Origin: Pseudomonadota bacterium
GTDB lineage: Bacteria; Pseudomonadota; Gammaproteobacteria; Steroidobacterales; Steroidobacteraceae
Direction: 5' to 3'
NCBI GenBank assembly: GCA_021805865.1
Contig: JAJZDX010000004.1
Location: forward strand, 85,548-149,547
Length of the DNA: 64,000 nt
In this document: positions 50,679 through 60,165 of the stretch, piece after piece
How the letters are laid out: every line of letters starts with the position of its first letter
How positions within the stretch are numbered: position 1 is the stretch's first letter
Made by a program: the position numbers and the translations under genes
Notes under the pieces: generated by a model
What the model was told of the DNA's origin: nothing
What the model saw: only the letters and a program-made list of their open reading frames with translations
Databases searched by the model: none

Positions 50679-51782
50679 TTGGCCCGTATCGATGCGTTCT
50701 TGAAGCTCGGCGTGCAGCAAGGCTGCTCGGACGTGCATCTCGCGGTCGGGGTGCCCCCGATGCTGCGCATGCACGGCGATCTGCTGCCGATCAAGTTCCG
50801 GGACCTGCGCGCCGCGGAGCTGGAAGGCTACGTGATGGAGATCCTCACGCCCTCGCAGTCGCAGCGCTTCTCCGCCGGCAATGATCTGGATTTTTCGTAC
50901 GTCTCGGCCGAGGGGGCCCGCTTCCGCGTCAATGTCTTCCGCAAGGACACCGGCATCGGCGCGACCTTCCGCACCATTCCCTCGCAGGTGCCGACGCTCG
51001 CGCAGATGGGCCTGCCGCCGGTGATCGAGAGGCTCTGCGACCATCACCAGGGGATGATCCTGGTGACGGGGGCGACCGGCACGGGCAAGTCGACCACGCT
51101 CGCGGCGATGATCGACCACCTGAACCAGGCCCGCAAACTCAACATCATCACCCTGGAGGATCCGATCGAGGTCGTGCACCCGAGCAAGATGAGCCAGGTC
51201 ATCCAGCGCGAGCTCGGCACCCACATCCCGAGCTTCGCGGAAGGCGTGCGGGCGGCCATGCGCGAGGATCCGGATGTGATCCTGGTCGGCGAGATGCGCG
51301 ACGCCGAAACGATCTCCATGGCCATGACCGCCGCCGAGACCGGCCACCTCGTGCTCGGCACCCTGCACACCACCAGCGCCGTGAAGACCGTCGACCGCAT
51401 CATCGATGCGCTGCCGATCGAGCAGCGCGAGCAGACCAAGAGCTTCCTCGCGCAGAGCCTGCTCGCCGTGGTGACCCAGGTACTGGTGAAGACGCCCGAC
51501 ACCCACGGGCGGCGGGCCGTGTGCGAGGTGATGATCATGACCCGCGCGATCGCCAAGCTGATCCAGATGGAGCAGTCCTTCCAGATCCCGAGCCTGGTGC
51601 AGACCAATCGGGACCTCGGCATGCAACTGCTCGACCAGGCGCTGCTCGCGGCCATCGCCGCCCGGGAAGTCGATCCGGAGCACGCCTACAGCTACGCCAC
51701 CGACAAGCGTCCCTTTCAGAAATACGTCACCGACGCCTCCCTGCTGCCGAAGATCGAGGCCGCGGCGGCGCCGGGCGGGTAA
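50679..51782 (+). CDS. pilT: PilT-family twitching motility ATPase
   Basis: A 367-aa hexameric ATPase type that retracts type IV pili. Walker A is GATGTGKSTTLAA, the Asp box is ITLEDPIE, Walker B is DPDVILVGEMRD, and the His box is GHLVLGTLHT. It uses a TTG start with AGGAGG 8 nt upstream. The C-terminus differs from typical PilT after AIAKLI. It is 120 nt downstream of the HEAT-repeat kinase and 8 nt upstream of the second ATPase. Which of the two corresponds to PilT is a judgement from sequence only. Confidence 0.88.
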   Translation: MARIDAFLKLGVQQGCSDVHLAVGVPPMLRMHGDLLPIKFRDLRAAELEGYVMEILTPSQSQRFSAGNDLDFSYVSAEGARFRVNVFRKDTGIGATFRTIPSQVPTLAQMGLPPVIERLCDHHQGMILVTGATGTGKSTTLAAMIDHLNQARKLNIITLEDPIEVVHPSKMSQVIQRELGTHIPSFAEGVRAAMREDPDVILVGEMRDAETISMAMTAAETGHLVLGTLHTTSAVKTVDRIIDALPIEQREQTKSFLAQSLLAVVTQVLVKTPDTHGRRAVCEVMIMTRAIAKLIQMEQSFQIPSLVQTNRDLGMQLLDQALLAAIAAREVDPEHAYSYATDKRPFQKYVTDASLLPKIEAAAAPGG

Positions 51783-51790
51783 GGCTCCCG

Positions 51791-52852
51791 ATGGCCAGCA
51801 TCGACGCCTTCCTGCTCGAGGTGCTCAAGCGGCGCGGCTCGGACCTGCATTTCATCGCCGGGGAACCGCCGCGCATCCGCCTGTACGGAGAGCTCCTGCC
51901 GCTCACGGAGCAGAGGCTCGGCCAGGAGTTCGTCAAGCAGGCCCTCCACGAGATCATGCCGAAGGCGGCCGCCGAGCGCTTCGAGTCGAAGGACGGGGCC
52001 GACTTCGCCTATACCATCCCGGAGGTCGGCCGCTTCCGCGTCAACGTGATGCGCCAGCTGAACGGCATGGGGGCGGTGCTGCGCGCCATCCCCTCGAAGG
52101 CGCTCACCCTCGATGAGCTCGACATGCCCGATGCGGTGCGCAGGCTCTGCCTGGCCAGCAACGGCCTGGTGCTGGTCACCGGCAAGACCGGCTCGGGCAA
52201 GTCGACCACGCTCGCGGCGATGATCGACGACATCAATACGCGGGAGAAGGGCCACATCCTCACCATCGAGGACCCGATCGAGTTCGTGCACCAGAGGAGG
52301 AGCTGCCTGATGAGCCAGCGCGAGATCGGCGTGCACAGCCCGAGCTTTGCCGCGGCGCTGCACTCGGCCCTGCGCGAGGACCCGGATGTGATCCTGGTCG
52401 GGGAGCTGCGCGACCTCGAGACGATGAGCATCGCGGTGACCGCCGCCGAGACCGGAATCCTCGTCATGGGCACGCTGCATACCAACGGGGCGGCCCAGAC
52501 CGTGGACCGCATGGTCAACGTCTTCCCCTCGGACAAGCAGTCGCACGTGCGCGGGATGCTCTCTACGTCGCTGCGCGGCGTGGTCTCGCAGCAGCTGCTG
52601 CGGCGCGCCGACGGGCAGGGCCGGGTGGCGGCGCTCGAGATCCTCATCAATACCCCGGCGGCGGCGAGCCTCATCCGCCAGGGCAAGCTCGATCAGCTCG
52701 AGAACACCATGCAGTCCGGCTCCCAGTTCGGCATGCGCACCATGGACAGCGCCATCCAACAGCTGCTCGAGCAGAAGCAGGTGAGCGCGGAGGAGGCCTA
52801 CCAGAAGGCCATCAACAAGGGGCGCTTCGAGGCGCTCAGGGGCGGGGCCTAG
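51791..52852 (+). CDS. pilU: Second PilT/PilU-family ATPase
   Basis: A 353-aa paralogue of the preceding gene. Walker A is GKTGSGKSTTLAAM, the Asp box is LTIEDPIEFVHQ, Walker B is DPDVILVGELRD, and the His box is GILVMGTLHT. Its position after pilT suggests PilU, an accessory retraction ATPase that depends on PilT, but the family assignment from sequence alone is not firm. Confidence 0.82.
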   Translation: MASIDAFLLEVLKRRGSDLHFIAGEPPRIRLYGELLPLTEQRLGQEFVKQALHEIMPKAAAERFESKDGADFAYTIPEVGRFRVNVMRQLNGMGAVLRAIPSKALTLDELDMPDAVRRLCLASNGLVLVTGKTGSGKSTTLAAMIDDINTREKGHILTIEDPIEFVHQRRSCLMSQREIGVHSPSFAAALHSALREDPDVILVGELRDLETMSIAVTAAETGILVMGTLHTNGAAQTVDRMVNVFPSDKQSHVRGMLSTSLRGVVSQQLLRRADGQGRVAALEILINTPAAASLIRQGKLDQLENTMQSGSQFGMRTMDSAIQQLLEQKQVSAEEAYQKAINKGRFEALRGGA

Positions 52853-52921
52853 ACATCCGCCGAGCGGCCGCGTCGCGCCGGGGCGCGCACACCCGGGCTG
52901 TCTAGGCCGCCGCTCACCCGG

Positions 52922-52927
52922 TAGACT
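52922..52927 (+). promoter_or_regulatory. Start-proximal -10 box of metG
   Basis: TAGACT with a 6-nt spacer (TCGCGG) to the metG ATG. Nearly the same 15 nt, including the ATG, precede the rhomboid gene at 20255. No Shine-Dalgarno or -35. Leaderless transcription is inferred. Confidence 0.45.
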
Positions 52928-52933
52928 TCGCGG

Positions 52934-55084
52934 ATGATCGAGACTTTCTTTGTCACCACCGCCCTGCCCTACGCGAACGGGCCGTTTCACATCGGGCACA
53001 TCATGGAGTACATCCAGGCCGATATCTGGGTGCGCTTCCAGCGCATGCAGGGTCACCGGGTGCACTTCGTGGGGGCGGACGATGCGCATGGCGCGCCCAT
53101 CATGCTCAAGGCCGAGGCCGAAGGCGTGAGCCCTGAGGAGCTCATCGCGCGCATCGCCGCCGGCCGGCCCCGCTATCTCGAGGGCTTTCACATCGGTTTC
53201 GATCACTGGCACTCGACCGACTCGCCCGAGAACGTTGCACTGTCCCAGGACGTGTACCGGCGCCTGAAGGCCGAGGGGCTCATTGACTCGAAGCCGGTCG
53301 AGCAGTTCTACGACCCGGTCAAGGGCATGTTTCTTGCCGACCGATACATCAAGGGAGAGTGCCCCAAGTGCCACTCCAAGGACCAGTACGGGGATGCGTG
53401 CGAGGTCTGCAGCAGCGTCTACTCCCCGACGGACCTCATCGAGCCGTACTCGACCCTCACCGGCGCGAAGCCCGTGCTCCGGACCTCGGATCACTTCTTC
53501 TTCCGGCTCTCCGAGCCGCGCTGCGTCGCGTTCCTGCACGAGTGGCTGGGGCAGCCCGGCCACGTGCAACCCCAGGTCGCCAACAAGGCGCGTGAATGGC
53601 TCTCCGGCAAGGGAGATCAGGCGCTCTCGGACTGGGACATCTCGCGCGATGCCCCCTACTTCGGCATTCCCATCCCGGATGCGCCCGGGAAGTACTTCTA
53701 CGTGTGGCTGGACGCCCCCATCGGCTACCTCGCCTCGCTCAAGAGCTACTTCGACAGCGGCAAGGCGAGGGCAAACGGCGAGCCGCGCAGCTTCGAGGCC
53801 TTCCTCACCGATCCGGACACCCGGCAGATCCACTTCATCGGCAAGGACATCATCTACTTCCACACGCTGTTCTGGCCGGCGATGCTGAAGTTCGCCGGCC
53901 CCCCCTACAGGGTTCCCGACAACATCCACGTGCACGGCTTCATCACCGTCTCCGGGGAGAAGATGTCCAAGTCGCGCGGCACCGGGATCAGCCCGCTGCG
54001 CTACCTCGAGATCGGCATGAATCCGGAGTGGCTGCGCTACTACATCGCCGCCAAGCTCAATGCCAATGTCGAGGACCTCGACTTCAACCCCGATGACTTC
54101 CTGGCGCGGATCAACAGCGACCTCATCGGCAAGTACGTCAACATCGCCAGTCGCTGTGCGCCGTTCATTACCAGGCTGTTTGCGGGGCGGCTGTCGGGGG
54201 AATCACACCGGGGTGGCCGGTCACTCCTGAGCAGGCTCCAATCGAGGGAAGAATGCTGGTCTCGGGTCGGTCTGCTCTACGCCGAGCGGGAATTCGGCAA
54301 GGCGCTCAGGGAAATTGGCGGCTTTCTCGATGAGATAAACCGCTACATCGACGAGCACCGCCCTTGGGACAAGGCGAAAGTGGCGACCGAGCACCACGAG
54401 GTGCAGCAGATCTGCTCCACGGCACTCGCCATGTTCTGGTACGTCACGGTGCTCCTGAAGCCGGTGATGCCCGAGACGGCCGCCAAGGTCCAGGATTTCC
54501 TGAATCTTCCGGATGGGCATATGGCATGGGGGCAGCACTCGTTTTTTCCCGCCGGACACATCATCCAGCCCTACAGGCACCTCATGACCCGCGTCGATGC
54601 CAAACAGCTCGATGCGCTGTTCGAGCTCCCGGCCACGGCTGGCGCCGAGAGCGTACCGCGGGAGAAAGGAGCGAGTGCCAGCCAGGCCGCGCCGCCGTCC
54701 CCGGCAAGCGCCGTACCGGGGGCGGCCAAGGGCCCGGCGGCGCCCGCGCAGGCTCCGGCAACCCTCTCCATCGATGAGTTCAAAAAGGTCGACCTGCGCG
54801 TGGCGCGCATCGCGGCCGCGGAGCAAGTCGCCGGGGCCGACAAGCTGCTGAAGCTGACCCTCGACCTCGGTGAGGAAACCCGCACCGTATTCGCCGGGAT
54901 CAAGGCCGCCTATGACCCTGCCGCGCTCGTGGGACGCCTCACGGTGATGGTGGCCAACCTCGCGCCGCGCAAGATGAAATTCGGCATCTCCGAGGGCATG
55001 GTGCTCGCGGCGAGCGGCGAGGCCGGCGGTCCGTTCCTGCTCTCGCCCGACTCCGGCGCGACCCCGGGGATGCGGATCAGCTGA
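52934..55084 (+). CDS. metG: Methionyl-tRNA synthetase
   Basis: A 716-aa class I synthetase. The HIGH-type site is [15 protein letters not shown], a zinc knuckle follows ([17 protein letters not shown]), and the KMSKS site is [11 protein letters not shown]. After a Pro/Ala-rich linker at about 575-612, residues about 613-716 form the C-terminal tRNA-binding OB domain ([14 protein letters not shown]) that makes the enzyme a dimer. In pseudomonads, as I recall, it is the divergent neighbour of apbC; here the kinase-pilT-pilU module stands between them. Confidence 0.97.
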   Translation: MIETFFVTTALPYANGPFHIGHIMEYIQADIWVRFQRMQGHRVHFVGADDAHGAPIMLKAEAEGVSPEELIARIAAGRPRYLEGFHIGFDHWHSTDSPENVALSQDVYRRLKAEGLIDSKPVEQFYDPVKGMFLADRYIKGECPKCHSKDQYGDACEVCSSVYSPTDLIEPYSTLTGAKPVLRTSDHFFFRLSEPRCVAFLHEWLGQPGHVQPQVANKAREWLSGKGDQALSDWDISRDAPYFGIPIPDAPGKYFYVWLDAPIGYLASLKSYFDSGKARANGEPRSFEAFLTDPDTRQIHFIGKDIIYFHTLFWPAMLKFAGPPYRVPDNIHVHGFITVSGEKMSKSRGTGISPLRYLEIGMNPEWLRYYIAAKLNANVEDLDFNPDDFLARINSDLIGKYVNIASRCAPFITRLFAGRLSGESHRGGRSLLSRLQSREECWSRVGLLYAEREFGKALREIGGFLDEINRYIDEHRPWDKAKVATEHHEVQQICSTALAMFWYVTVLLKPVMPETAAKVQDFLNLPDGHMAWGQHSFFPAGHIIQPYRHLMTRVDAKQLDALFELPATAGAESVPREKGASASQAAPPSPASAVPGAAKGPAAPAQAPATLSIDEFKKVDLRVARIAAAEQVAGADKLLKLTLDLGEETRTVFAGIKAAYDPAALVGRLTVMVANLAPRKMKFGISEGMVLAASGEAGGPFLLSPDSGATPGMRIS

Positions 55085-55091
55085 CAGGCTC

Positions 55092-55637
55092 ATGCCAAGC
55101 GCCGACGACATCGACGCGCTGCTGCCGCAGACCCAGTGCACACGCTGCGGCTACCCGGGCTGCCGGCCCTATGCCGAGGCGATGCTCCGCGGCGAGGCCG
55201 GAATCAATCAGTGCCCGCCGGGCGGCACTGCGACCATCGGCGCGCTGGCCAGGCTCCTGCACCGCGAGCCGCTGCCCCTCAACCCCGTCCATGGCGTGGA
55301 GGGGCCGCCGCTCGTCGCCCTGATCGACGAGGACGCGTGCATCGGCTGCGCCAAGTGCCTGCCGCCCTGCCCCGTCGATGCCATCCTCGGCTCGCGCAAA
55401 CACCTGCACACGGTCCTCATGGCGCTGTGCACCGGCTGCGAGCTGTGCATCGCTCCCTGCCCCGTCGACTGCATCGTCATGGCTCCGCGCCCGCCGACCC
55501 CCGAAACCCCGCCGGCGCCCGAGCCCGGCGCGAACCGGCGGCGATTCGCCGCCCACAACGCTCGCATCGCCCGACGTGCCGAGGAGCGAGCGGGGCTGCT
55601 GGCCTCCCGTAAACGCCAGGCCCCAACTCACCCATAA
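55092..55637 (+). CDS. RnfB-like ferredoxin, no transmembrane anchor
   Basis: A 181-aa protein. An N-terminal Cys motif ([16 protein letters not shown], and a later Cys in INQCPPGG) would hold a [4Fe-4S] cluster as in RnfB. Two further [4Fe-4S] motifs follow, [12 protein letters not shown] and [12 protein letters not shown]. It lacks the N-terminal membrane anchor of true RnfB, and the genes RnfA, C, D, G and E are not nearby, so it is a stand-alone electron carrier, perhaps supplying Nth or other Fe-S enzymes. It lies between metG and nth. Confidence 0.83.
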   Translation: MPSADDIDALLPQTQCTRCGYPGCRPYAEAMLRGEAGINQCPPGGTATIGALARLLHREPLPLNPVHGVEGPPLVALIDEDACIGCAKCLPPCPVDAILGSRKHLHTVLMALCTGCELCIAPCPVDCIVMAPRPPTPETPPAPEPGANRRRFAAHNARIARRAEERAGLLASRKRQAPTHP

Positions 55638-55652
55638 CCTGAACAGCCGCAC

Positions 55653-56402
55653 ATGCCCGTGCACCCCGCCACCCGCCGCGCCCTCTACCGCCGCCTGCAG
55701 GCCGCCAACCCCCACCCGCGCAGCGAGCTCGAGTACTCGAGCCCCTTTGAGCTGCTGGTGGCGGTCATGCTCTCGGCCCATACGACGGATAAAAGCGTCA
55801 ATGCGGCGACCCGCAAGCTCTTTGCCCTCGCCGCCACACCGCAAGCCATGCTCGCCCTCGGAGTCGAGGGCGTGAAGCCCTACCTCAGATCCATCGGGCT
55901 CTACAACGCCAAGTCGCAGAACCTGATCGGCCTGTGCCGGCAGCTCCTGGAGCGCCACGGCGGCCAGGTGCCCTCGGATCGGGCCTCCCTCGAAGCGCTG
56001 CCCGGAGTGGGGCGCAAGACCGCCAGCATCCTCCTCAATATCGTCTTCGGGGAAGATGCGATCGCGGTCGATACCCACATCTTCCGCGTCGCCAACCGCA
56101 CCGGACTTGCTCCGGGTAAGACCCCGCTCGCCGTCGAGCAGGCTCTCGTGGCGAACACCCCGGAGCCGTTCAGGCGCGATGCCCACCACTGGCTGCTGCT
56201 GCACGGACGCTACGTGTGCACCGCCCGCGCTCCCGACTGCCCGAAATGCCTCATCGCGGATCTTTGCGAGTATCCTCACAAGACCCAACCGGATGCCGGG
56301 AAGGAGCACCGGCCGCCAGGGAGCCTCCCAAGGCCTCACGCCCGCGCGGGCGCTCCGGCGGCGAAGCGCCGCCCCAGGAAGCGCCGGTCGGCCACCGGCT
56401 GA
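55653..56402 (+). CDS. nth: Endonuclease III
   Basis: A 249-aa base-excision glycosylase/AP lyase for oxidised pyrimidines. The helix-hairpin-helix is LPGVGRKTAS, with the catalytic Lys; the catalytic Asp is in VDTHIFRVAN; and the C-terminal [4Fe-4S] ligands are CTARAPDCPKCLIADLC. It carries an extra basic, Pro/Arg-rich tail of about 35 residues past the cluster, not typical of the 211-aa E. coli enzyme. Confidence 0.95.
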   Translation: MPVHPATRRALYRRLQAANPHPRSELEYSSPFELLVAVMLSAHTTDKSVNAATRKLFALAATPQAMLALGVEGVKPYLRSIGLYNAKSQNLIGLCRQLLERHGGQVPSDRASLEALPGVGRKTASILLNIVFGEDAIAVDTHIFRVANRTGLAPGKTPLAVEQALVANTPEPFRRDAHHWLLLHGRYVCTARAPDCPKCLIADLCEYPHKTQPDAGKEHRPPGSLPRPHARAGAPAAKRRPRKRRSATG

Positions 56403-56406
56403 ACCC

Positions 56407-56835
56407 ATGCCCTTCTTCGCCGATCAGAACCGCGAGCAGCTGCGCCGGATGTACTGGGAAGCCTGGCGCAGATTCCGCGCCGGCGCGCCGCTCGAGCCTC
56501 TCGAGGCCCAGATTGCCGCGGTGATCGCCGAGCACACCGAGTACGCCCCGATGCTCGAATCCCCGCAGGCGCTGGCGCAGGAGTTCACGCCCGAGGGCGG
56601 GCGCGAGAATCCCTTCCTGCACCTGGGGCTTCATCTTGCGATCCGCGAGCAAGTCGCCACCGACCGCCCCGCCGGCATCGCCGGCATCCATGCGGCGCTG
56701 TGCCGGCGTCTCGGCGATGCGCATGCCGCCGAGCACGCCATGATCGAGCCGCTGGCCGAGGCGCTTTGGGAGGCCCAGCGCTTCGGCCGCGTGCCCGACG
56801 AGCAGCAGTACCTGGAGCGCCTGCGGGCGTTGTAG
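56407..56835 (+). CDS. DUF1841 protein
   Basis: A 142-aa soluble protein starting MPFFADQNREQLRRMYWEAW, typical of DUF1841 (unknown function). Conserved blocks include NPFLHLGLHLAIREQVATDRP and the C-terminal EAQRFGRVPDEQQYL. It directly follows nth, 4 nt after its stop, in what looks like one transcript with metG-rnfB-like-nth. Confidence 0.85.
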   Translation: MPFFADQNREQLRRMYWEAWRRFRAGAPLEPLEAQIAAVIAEHTEYAPMLESPQALAQEFTPEGGRENPFLHLGLHLAIREQVATDRPAGIAGIHAALCRRLGDAHAAEHAMIEPLAEALWEAQRFGRVPDEQQYLERLRAL

Positions 56836-57099
56836 CGCTTGGGGGGCCGGGCCGCCGCGCCCGAGCGGCACCGCGCACCCCTCTCTTGGACGGAGTTCCT
56901 CACCTCGATGGAGGGGGTTGGCCAACCTCGATACAACACAGGCGAAGATTCAAGCATCCTCGCGAGCCGCACCCCTCCCCTTGGTTGGATTTCCTCACCT
57001 CGAGCGGGGGGGGCTTGCCCCGACCCAGCGCGCAGCTGAAACCTTCCGGCCGGATCAATGAAGGGTTGCATCCGCGCCGATCCCCGGCACACCGCCAGC
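56836..57099. other. Intergenic stretch with a 48-nt imperfect direct repeat
   Basis: Between converging genes. Two copies of a similar block occur at about 56874-56921 and 56968-57012, each beginning CGCACCCCTC and containing TTCCTCACCTCGA followed by a run of G. Spacing between starts is about 94 nt. No open frame is credible here. The blocks could be a local duplication or transcript-end elements. Confidence 0.5.
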
Positions 57100-57984
57100 C
57101 TACGAGGCGGCGAGCACCTTGCTCGGCGGGATCTTGACACGGAACGTGGAACCCCGCCCGAGGGACGACTGCACGGCGACCGGCAGACCCAGGACGCGCG
57201 AGACTCGCCGCACGATGCCAAGCCCGAGCCCGAAGCCGTCCCGCGTCGCCTGACGCCCCGCATCGAGGCGGCGGAAATCCTCAAAGATCCTCTTGCGATC
57301 CACGCTCGCGATGCCGATGCCGGTGTCGGACACCTCCAGGCAGAGCGCCCCTCCTGAAAGCATGTGCGCACGCAGCCGCACTTCTCCCTTGGGCGTATAG
57401 CGGATCGCATTGCTCACCAGATTGGCCAGCATGCTGCGCAGCAGGAGCGCATCGGTTTGCACGACATGCCATGCCGGCTCGCATCGAAAAGCAAGTCCCT
57501 TTGCGCGGGCTCCAGGGCTGAATTGTCGCTCGAGATACTCGAACATCTCCGAAATCTGCAACGGCTGCTCCTCGATGCAGCCCGCGCCCGTTTCGATGCG
57601 GCAGATCTCCAGCAGCATCCTGAGCAGCTCCCGCATGCGAGCCACGGAGACACGGGCAACCGCCACGCTCCCGCCGGCCCTCCCGGCGCCTATCGTGCGA
57701 TCGATGTCCTCGATCGCAAGCTCGAGCGCCTGCACCGGCTGGGTGAGGTCATGCACGGCCAGGCCCACGAACTCGTGCACCGTCCGCACATCGGACTGGC
57801 GGCCATCCGCGCCGAAGGCGCCCTGCGGGTGCCGCTGAGCGCCTTTGAGCTCCTGCAGGGCATATCCTTCACCGGGTCGCACCCAACAGCGCATTCCCTT
57901 CCCGAGGGGATCCATCGAGAGCGGCTCCCGGGCGGCCATCGTAGAACATTTTCGCAAGTGCTTACCTGTCGCCATGATTCTCAC
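57100..57984 (-). CDS. Sensor histidine kinase (cytoplasmic)
   Basis: A 294-aa kinase. The phospho-acceptor box is GLAVHDLTQPVQALELAI (His78), the N box is LVSNAIRYTPKG, G1 is VSDTGIGIA and G2 is GFGLGLGIV. The about 70 residues before the H-box hold no membrane segment or recognised sensory domain. It follows the response regulator on the same strand after a 255-nt gap. The signal is unknown. Confidence 0.85.
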   Translation of the reverse strand: MRIMATGKHLRKCSTMAAREPLSMDPLGKGMRCWVRPGEGYALQELKGAQRHPQGAFGADGRQSDVRTVHEFVGLAVHDLTQPVQALELAIEDIDRTIGAGRAGGSVAVARVSVARMRELLRMLLEICRIETGAGCIEEQPLQISEMFEYLERQFSPGARAKGLAFRCEPAWHVVQTDALLLRSMLANLVSNAIRYTPKGEVRLRAHMLSGGALCLEVSDTGIGIASVDRKRIFEDFRRLDAGRQATRDGFGLGLGIVRRVSRVLGLPVAVQSSLGRGSTFRVKIPPSKVLAAS

Positions 57985-58239
57985 ACCCTGTGCGCACTAT
58001 CGAACGTCGGCGAACTTCCAGCGCCTCGCTCACCACCGCACACTCGACATTCGCGCCATCCAGCCATCCGAGCCTCAGCAGATGCCGCAGCCCCGGGCGG
58101 CCGCGCCGCTCGTCCCCGTTCGCCCGAGCTGCGCAAGCATGAACCAATCCTCCCAATTGGCCTCGCCCGCCACGTTCGGCCGCCGCCCGTTCGCGATCCG
58201 GCGCCCAAGAGGGATGCACTCATTACGGTACCTCGATCG
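57985..58239. other. Gap between histidine kinase and response regulator
   Basis: These 255 nt hold no recognisable gene, hairpin or promoter. The kinase might start further upstream, but no conserved coding sequence is visible in its frame. Confidence 0.4.
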
Positions 58240-58950
58240 TCAATCGGCAGAGGAGAACTTGTAGCCGACACCCCAAACGGTCAGCAGGAGCCTCGGCCTT
58301 GAAGGGTCGTCCTCGATCTTGGCGCGCAGTCGGTTGATGTGGCACTCCACCGCGTGGTCGTAGCCGTCGTGACTGTAGCCCCATACCGCATCGAGAAGCT
58401 GGGAGCGGCTGTACACGCGTCCTGGATTGTGCGCAAACAGCAGCAGCAGATCGTACTCCTTCTGTGTCAGCACCACCGGTTTTCCCCGCACCGTCACTTC
58501 GCGGGACCCCGGATCGATGGTGAGCGCGTCACCGATGCGCAGCGGCTCATGGACAGTCCCGCCCTGCCCGGACAGTGCATCCACGCGCCGGAAAATCGAC
58601 CTCACGCGGGCCACCAGCTCCGCCGCGCTGTAGGGCTTGGTCAGGTAATCATCGGCGCCCATCTCCAGCCCGAGCACCTTATCGATCTCACTCGTCCGCG
58701 CGGACACGATGAGCACCGGAGTATACGTCTGCCGGACCCGCAGGCGCCGACACACCTCGAGTCCATCCAACCCCGGAAGCATGATGTCCAGAACGATCAG
58801 GTCGAAGGGTTTCCCCAGCGCCATGCTCAAGCCGACATCGCCGGACAAGGCGACCTCGACGCTGCAGGAAAGCTCCTCCAGCTGCCGCTTGAGAGCCCCG
58901 GCCACCTCGGGCTCATCCTCCACGATCAGGACATTTCGTCTCGCCCTCAC
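58240..58950 (-). CDS. OmpR-family response regulator
   Basis: A 236-aa protein. The receiver domain has the acidic pair VEDEP and the phospho-Asp in DLIVLDIMLPG (Asp54), with conserved Thr/Ser in VSART and Lys in TKPYSAAEL. The C-terminal winged helix ends in LTVWGVGYKF. Partner of the kinase at 57100. Its target genes may be the cytochrome/membrane-protein genes immediately upstream, but no binding site is identified. Confidence 0.92.
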   Translation of the reverse strand: MRARRNVLIVEDEPEVAGALKRQLEELSCSVEVALSGDVGLSMALGKPFDLIVLDIMLPGLDGLEVCRRLRVRQTYTPVLIVSARTSEIDKVLGLEMGADDYLTKPYSAAELVARVRSIFRRVDALSGQGGTVHEPLRIGDALTIDPGSREVTVRGKPVVLTQKEYDLLLLFAHNPGRVYSRSQLLDAVWGYSHDGYDHAVECHINRLRAKIEDDPSRPRLLLTVWGVGYKFSSAD

Positions 58951-59123
58951 GATGGAAACCCTCCCTCGCTCAACTCCTGTTGTAAAAGCTCAATGGGGAA
59001 CGGAAACGACGGCGCTCGCGGGCGGGTCGCGCTCGCGCGACCTCGCGCAACAGGATGGCCGCTGCCGGAAAATTCCTCCTGAGCAAGGTTGGACGGGATG
59101 GCCTTTGCCGCAGCCCATGCATC

Positions 59124-59636
59124 TCAGGAAGCGGTCTCTCGCTGACCGGAGGCCACGATCACCCGCTGCGTCCACGGTCTCACCCAGATGTCGTAGAGAC
59201 TGAGCAGGATCATCGTCGTGACGCTCAGCACGAAAGTGCCGCCGCCGAACAGCACCAGATACACCCAGCCGATGTTCAACTTTGTCAGAAACCACCCGGA
59301 GACGTCCACGACGAATGCGAAGAAAGGCAACACCGCCAGAATTGCCTTCCAGCGCGTGGGAAAACTCGAATGCACGAATATGTACCCGACCATGAAGAAG
59401 ATGACCGAAAGGCCCATCATGTGGATGTGCGCAAGCGAGAGCAATGTCACATAGCCGACGCCGGGACCGTAATAGGTGGCGGCGATATCGTGGATAGAGA
59501 GCAGCGGGCTGCCGTTACTGCCAATGTGGCTCAAATCTAGGTACGCAAGCGCTGTCAGTATGGCAATCCCGAGAAATAGCAGCGTCGCCGTTACGAGCGC
59601 CTTCATTTCCACGGGAAGTTCGGATAACGGTTTCAT
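59124..59636 (-). CDS. Small multi-pass membrane protein with an HxH motif
   Basis: A 170-aa protein with about four membrane segments (LVTATLLFLGIAILTALAYL, YVTLLSLAHIHMMGLSVIFF, ILAVLPFFAFVVDVSGWFL, YLVLFGGGTFVLSVTTMIL). The second carries an HIH pair and a following conserved-looking VHSS, possible haem ligands. I do not recognise the family. It sits with three c-type cytochromes, which suggests a respiratory or redox role. Ribosome-binding support is fair. Confidence 0.7.
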   Translation of the reverse strand: MKPLSELPVEMKALVTATLLFLGIAILTALAYLDLSHIGSNGSPLLSIHDIAATYYGPGVGYVTLLSLAHIHMMGLSVIFFMVGYIFVHSSFPTRWKAILAVLPFFAFVVDVSGWFLTKLNIGWVYLVLFGGGTFVLSVTTMILLSLYDIWVRPWTQRVIVASGQRETAS

Positions 59637-59690
59637 GATCGGCTCTCCTGAATCAGATGACTCACCGCGGGACTCGTCGGAGTCGGGCGT

Positions 59691-60056
59691 CTAGCGCTGC
59701 TTGCTCTCCTTGGCCGTGCCCATGGAGATTTGAACAGTCGAATAATAGGCCGCGACGTTTCTCAGCTGCGCCAGCGACAGGGGCCGGACCATTTCGTTCA
59801 TCACCCCATTCTTTCTAGTCCCTTTTTTGAACGCAATGAGCTGCTCCATCAGGTACTCATAGTGCTGGCCGGCAAGGTTTGGCACGTTCGTGGCCGCGGA
59901 GACGCCGTCGGATCCGTGACAGGTGGCGCACATTACCGATTCGACCTTTCCAGCTCCGGGGTCCGGCTTGTTGACACCGGCCGACGCCGCGGCGAATGCA
60001 ACGATGACACCGATGGCCGCAAGACCGGCGGCTGACAGAACGAATTGCGTACGCAT
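59691..60056 (-). CDS. Small c-type cytochrome
   Basis: A 121-aa protein with an N-terminal signal peptide (VLSAAGLAAIGVIVAFAAASA) and a single haem site CATCHGSDG. Met in NGVMNEMVRPL is a candidate sixth ligand. Fold resembles class I periplasmic cytochrome c (c553/c4 type). It lies 54 nt upstream of the HxH membrane protein and could pass electrons to or from it. Confidence 0.86.
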   Translation of the reverse strand: MRTQFVLSAAGLAAIGVIVAFAAASAGVNKPDPGAGKVESVMCATCHGSDGVSAATNVPNLAGQHYEYLMEQLIAFKKGTRKNGVMNEMVRPLSLAQLRNVAAYYSTVQISMGTAKESKQR

Positions 60057-60165
60057 GCTTGCTCAGGCTCCTGTTTCAGCGGATCCGTGCTGGATCGCCA
60101 TACAACCAAAATAAGGAATGAAATCCCGGCTCGGACGGCGCTTCCCGGTTGCGCGCGGCGGACGG

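Noticed and set aside
56874..57012. Direct repeats considered as a CRISPR array
   Set aside because: Only two imperfect copies, no regular spacers and no cas genes.
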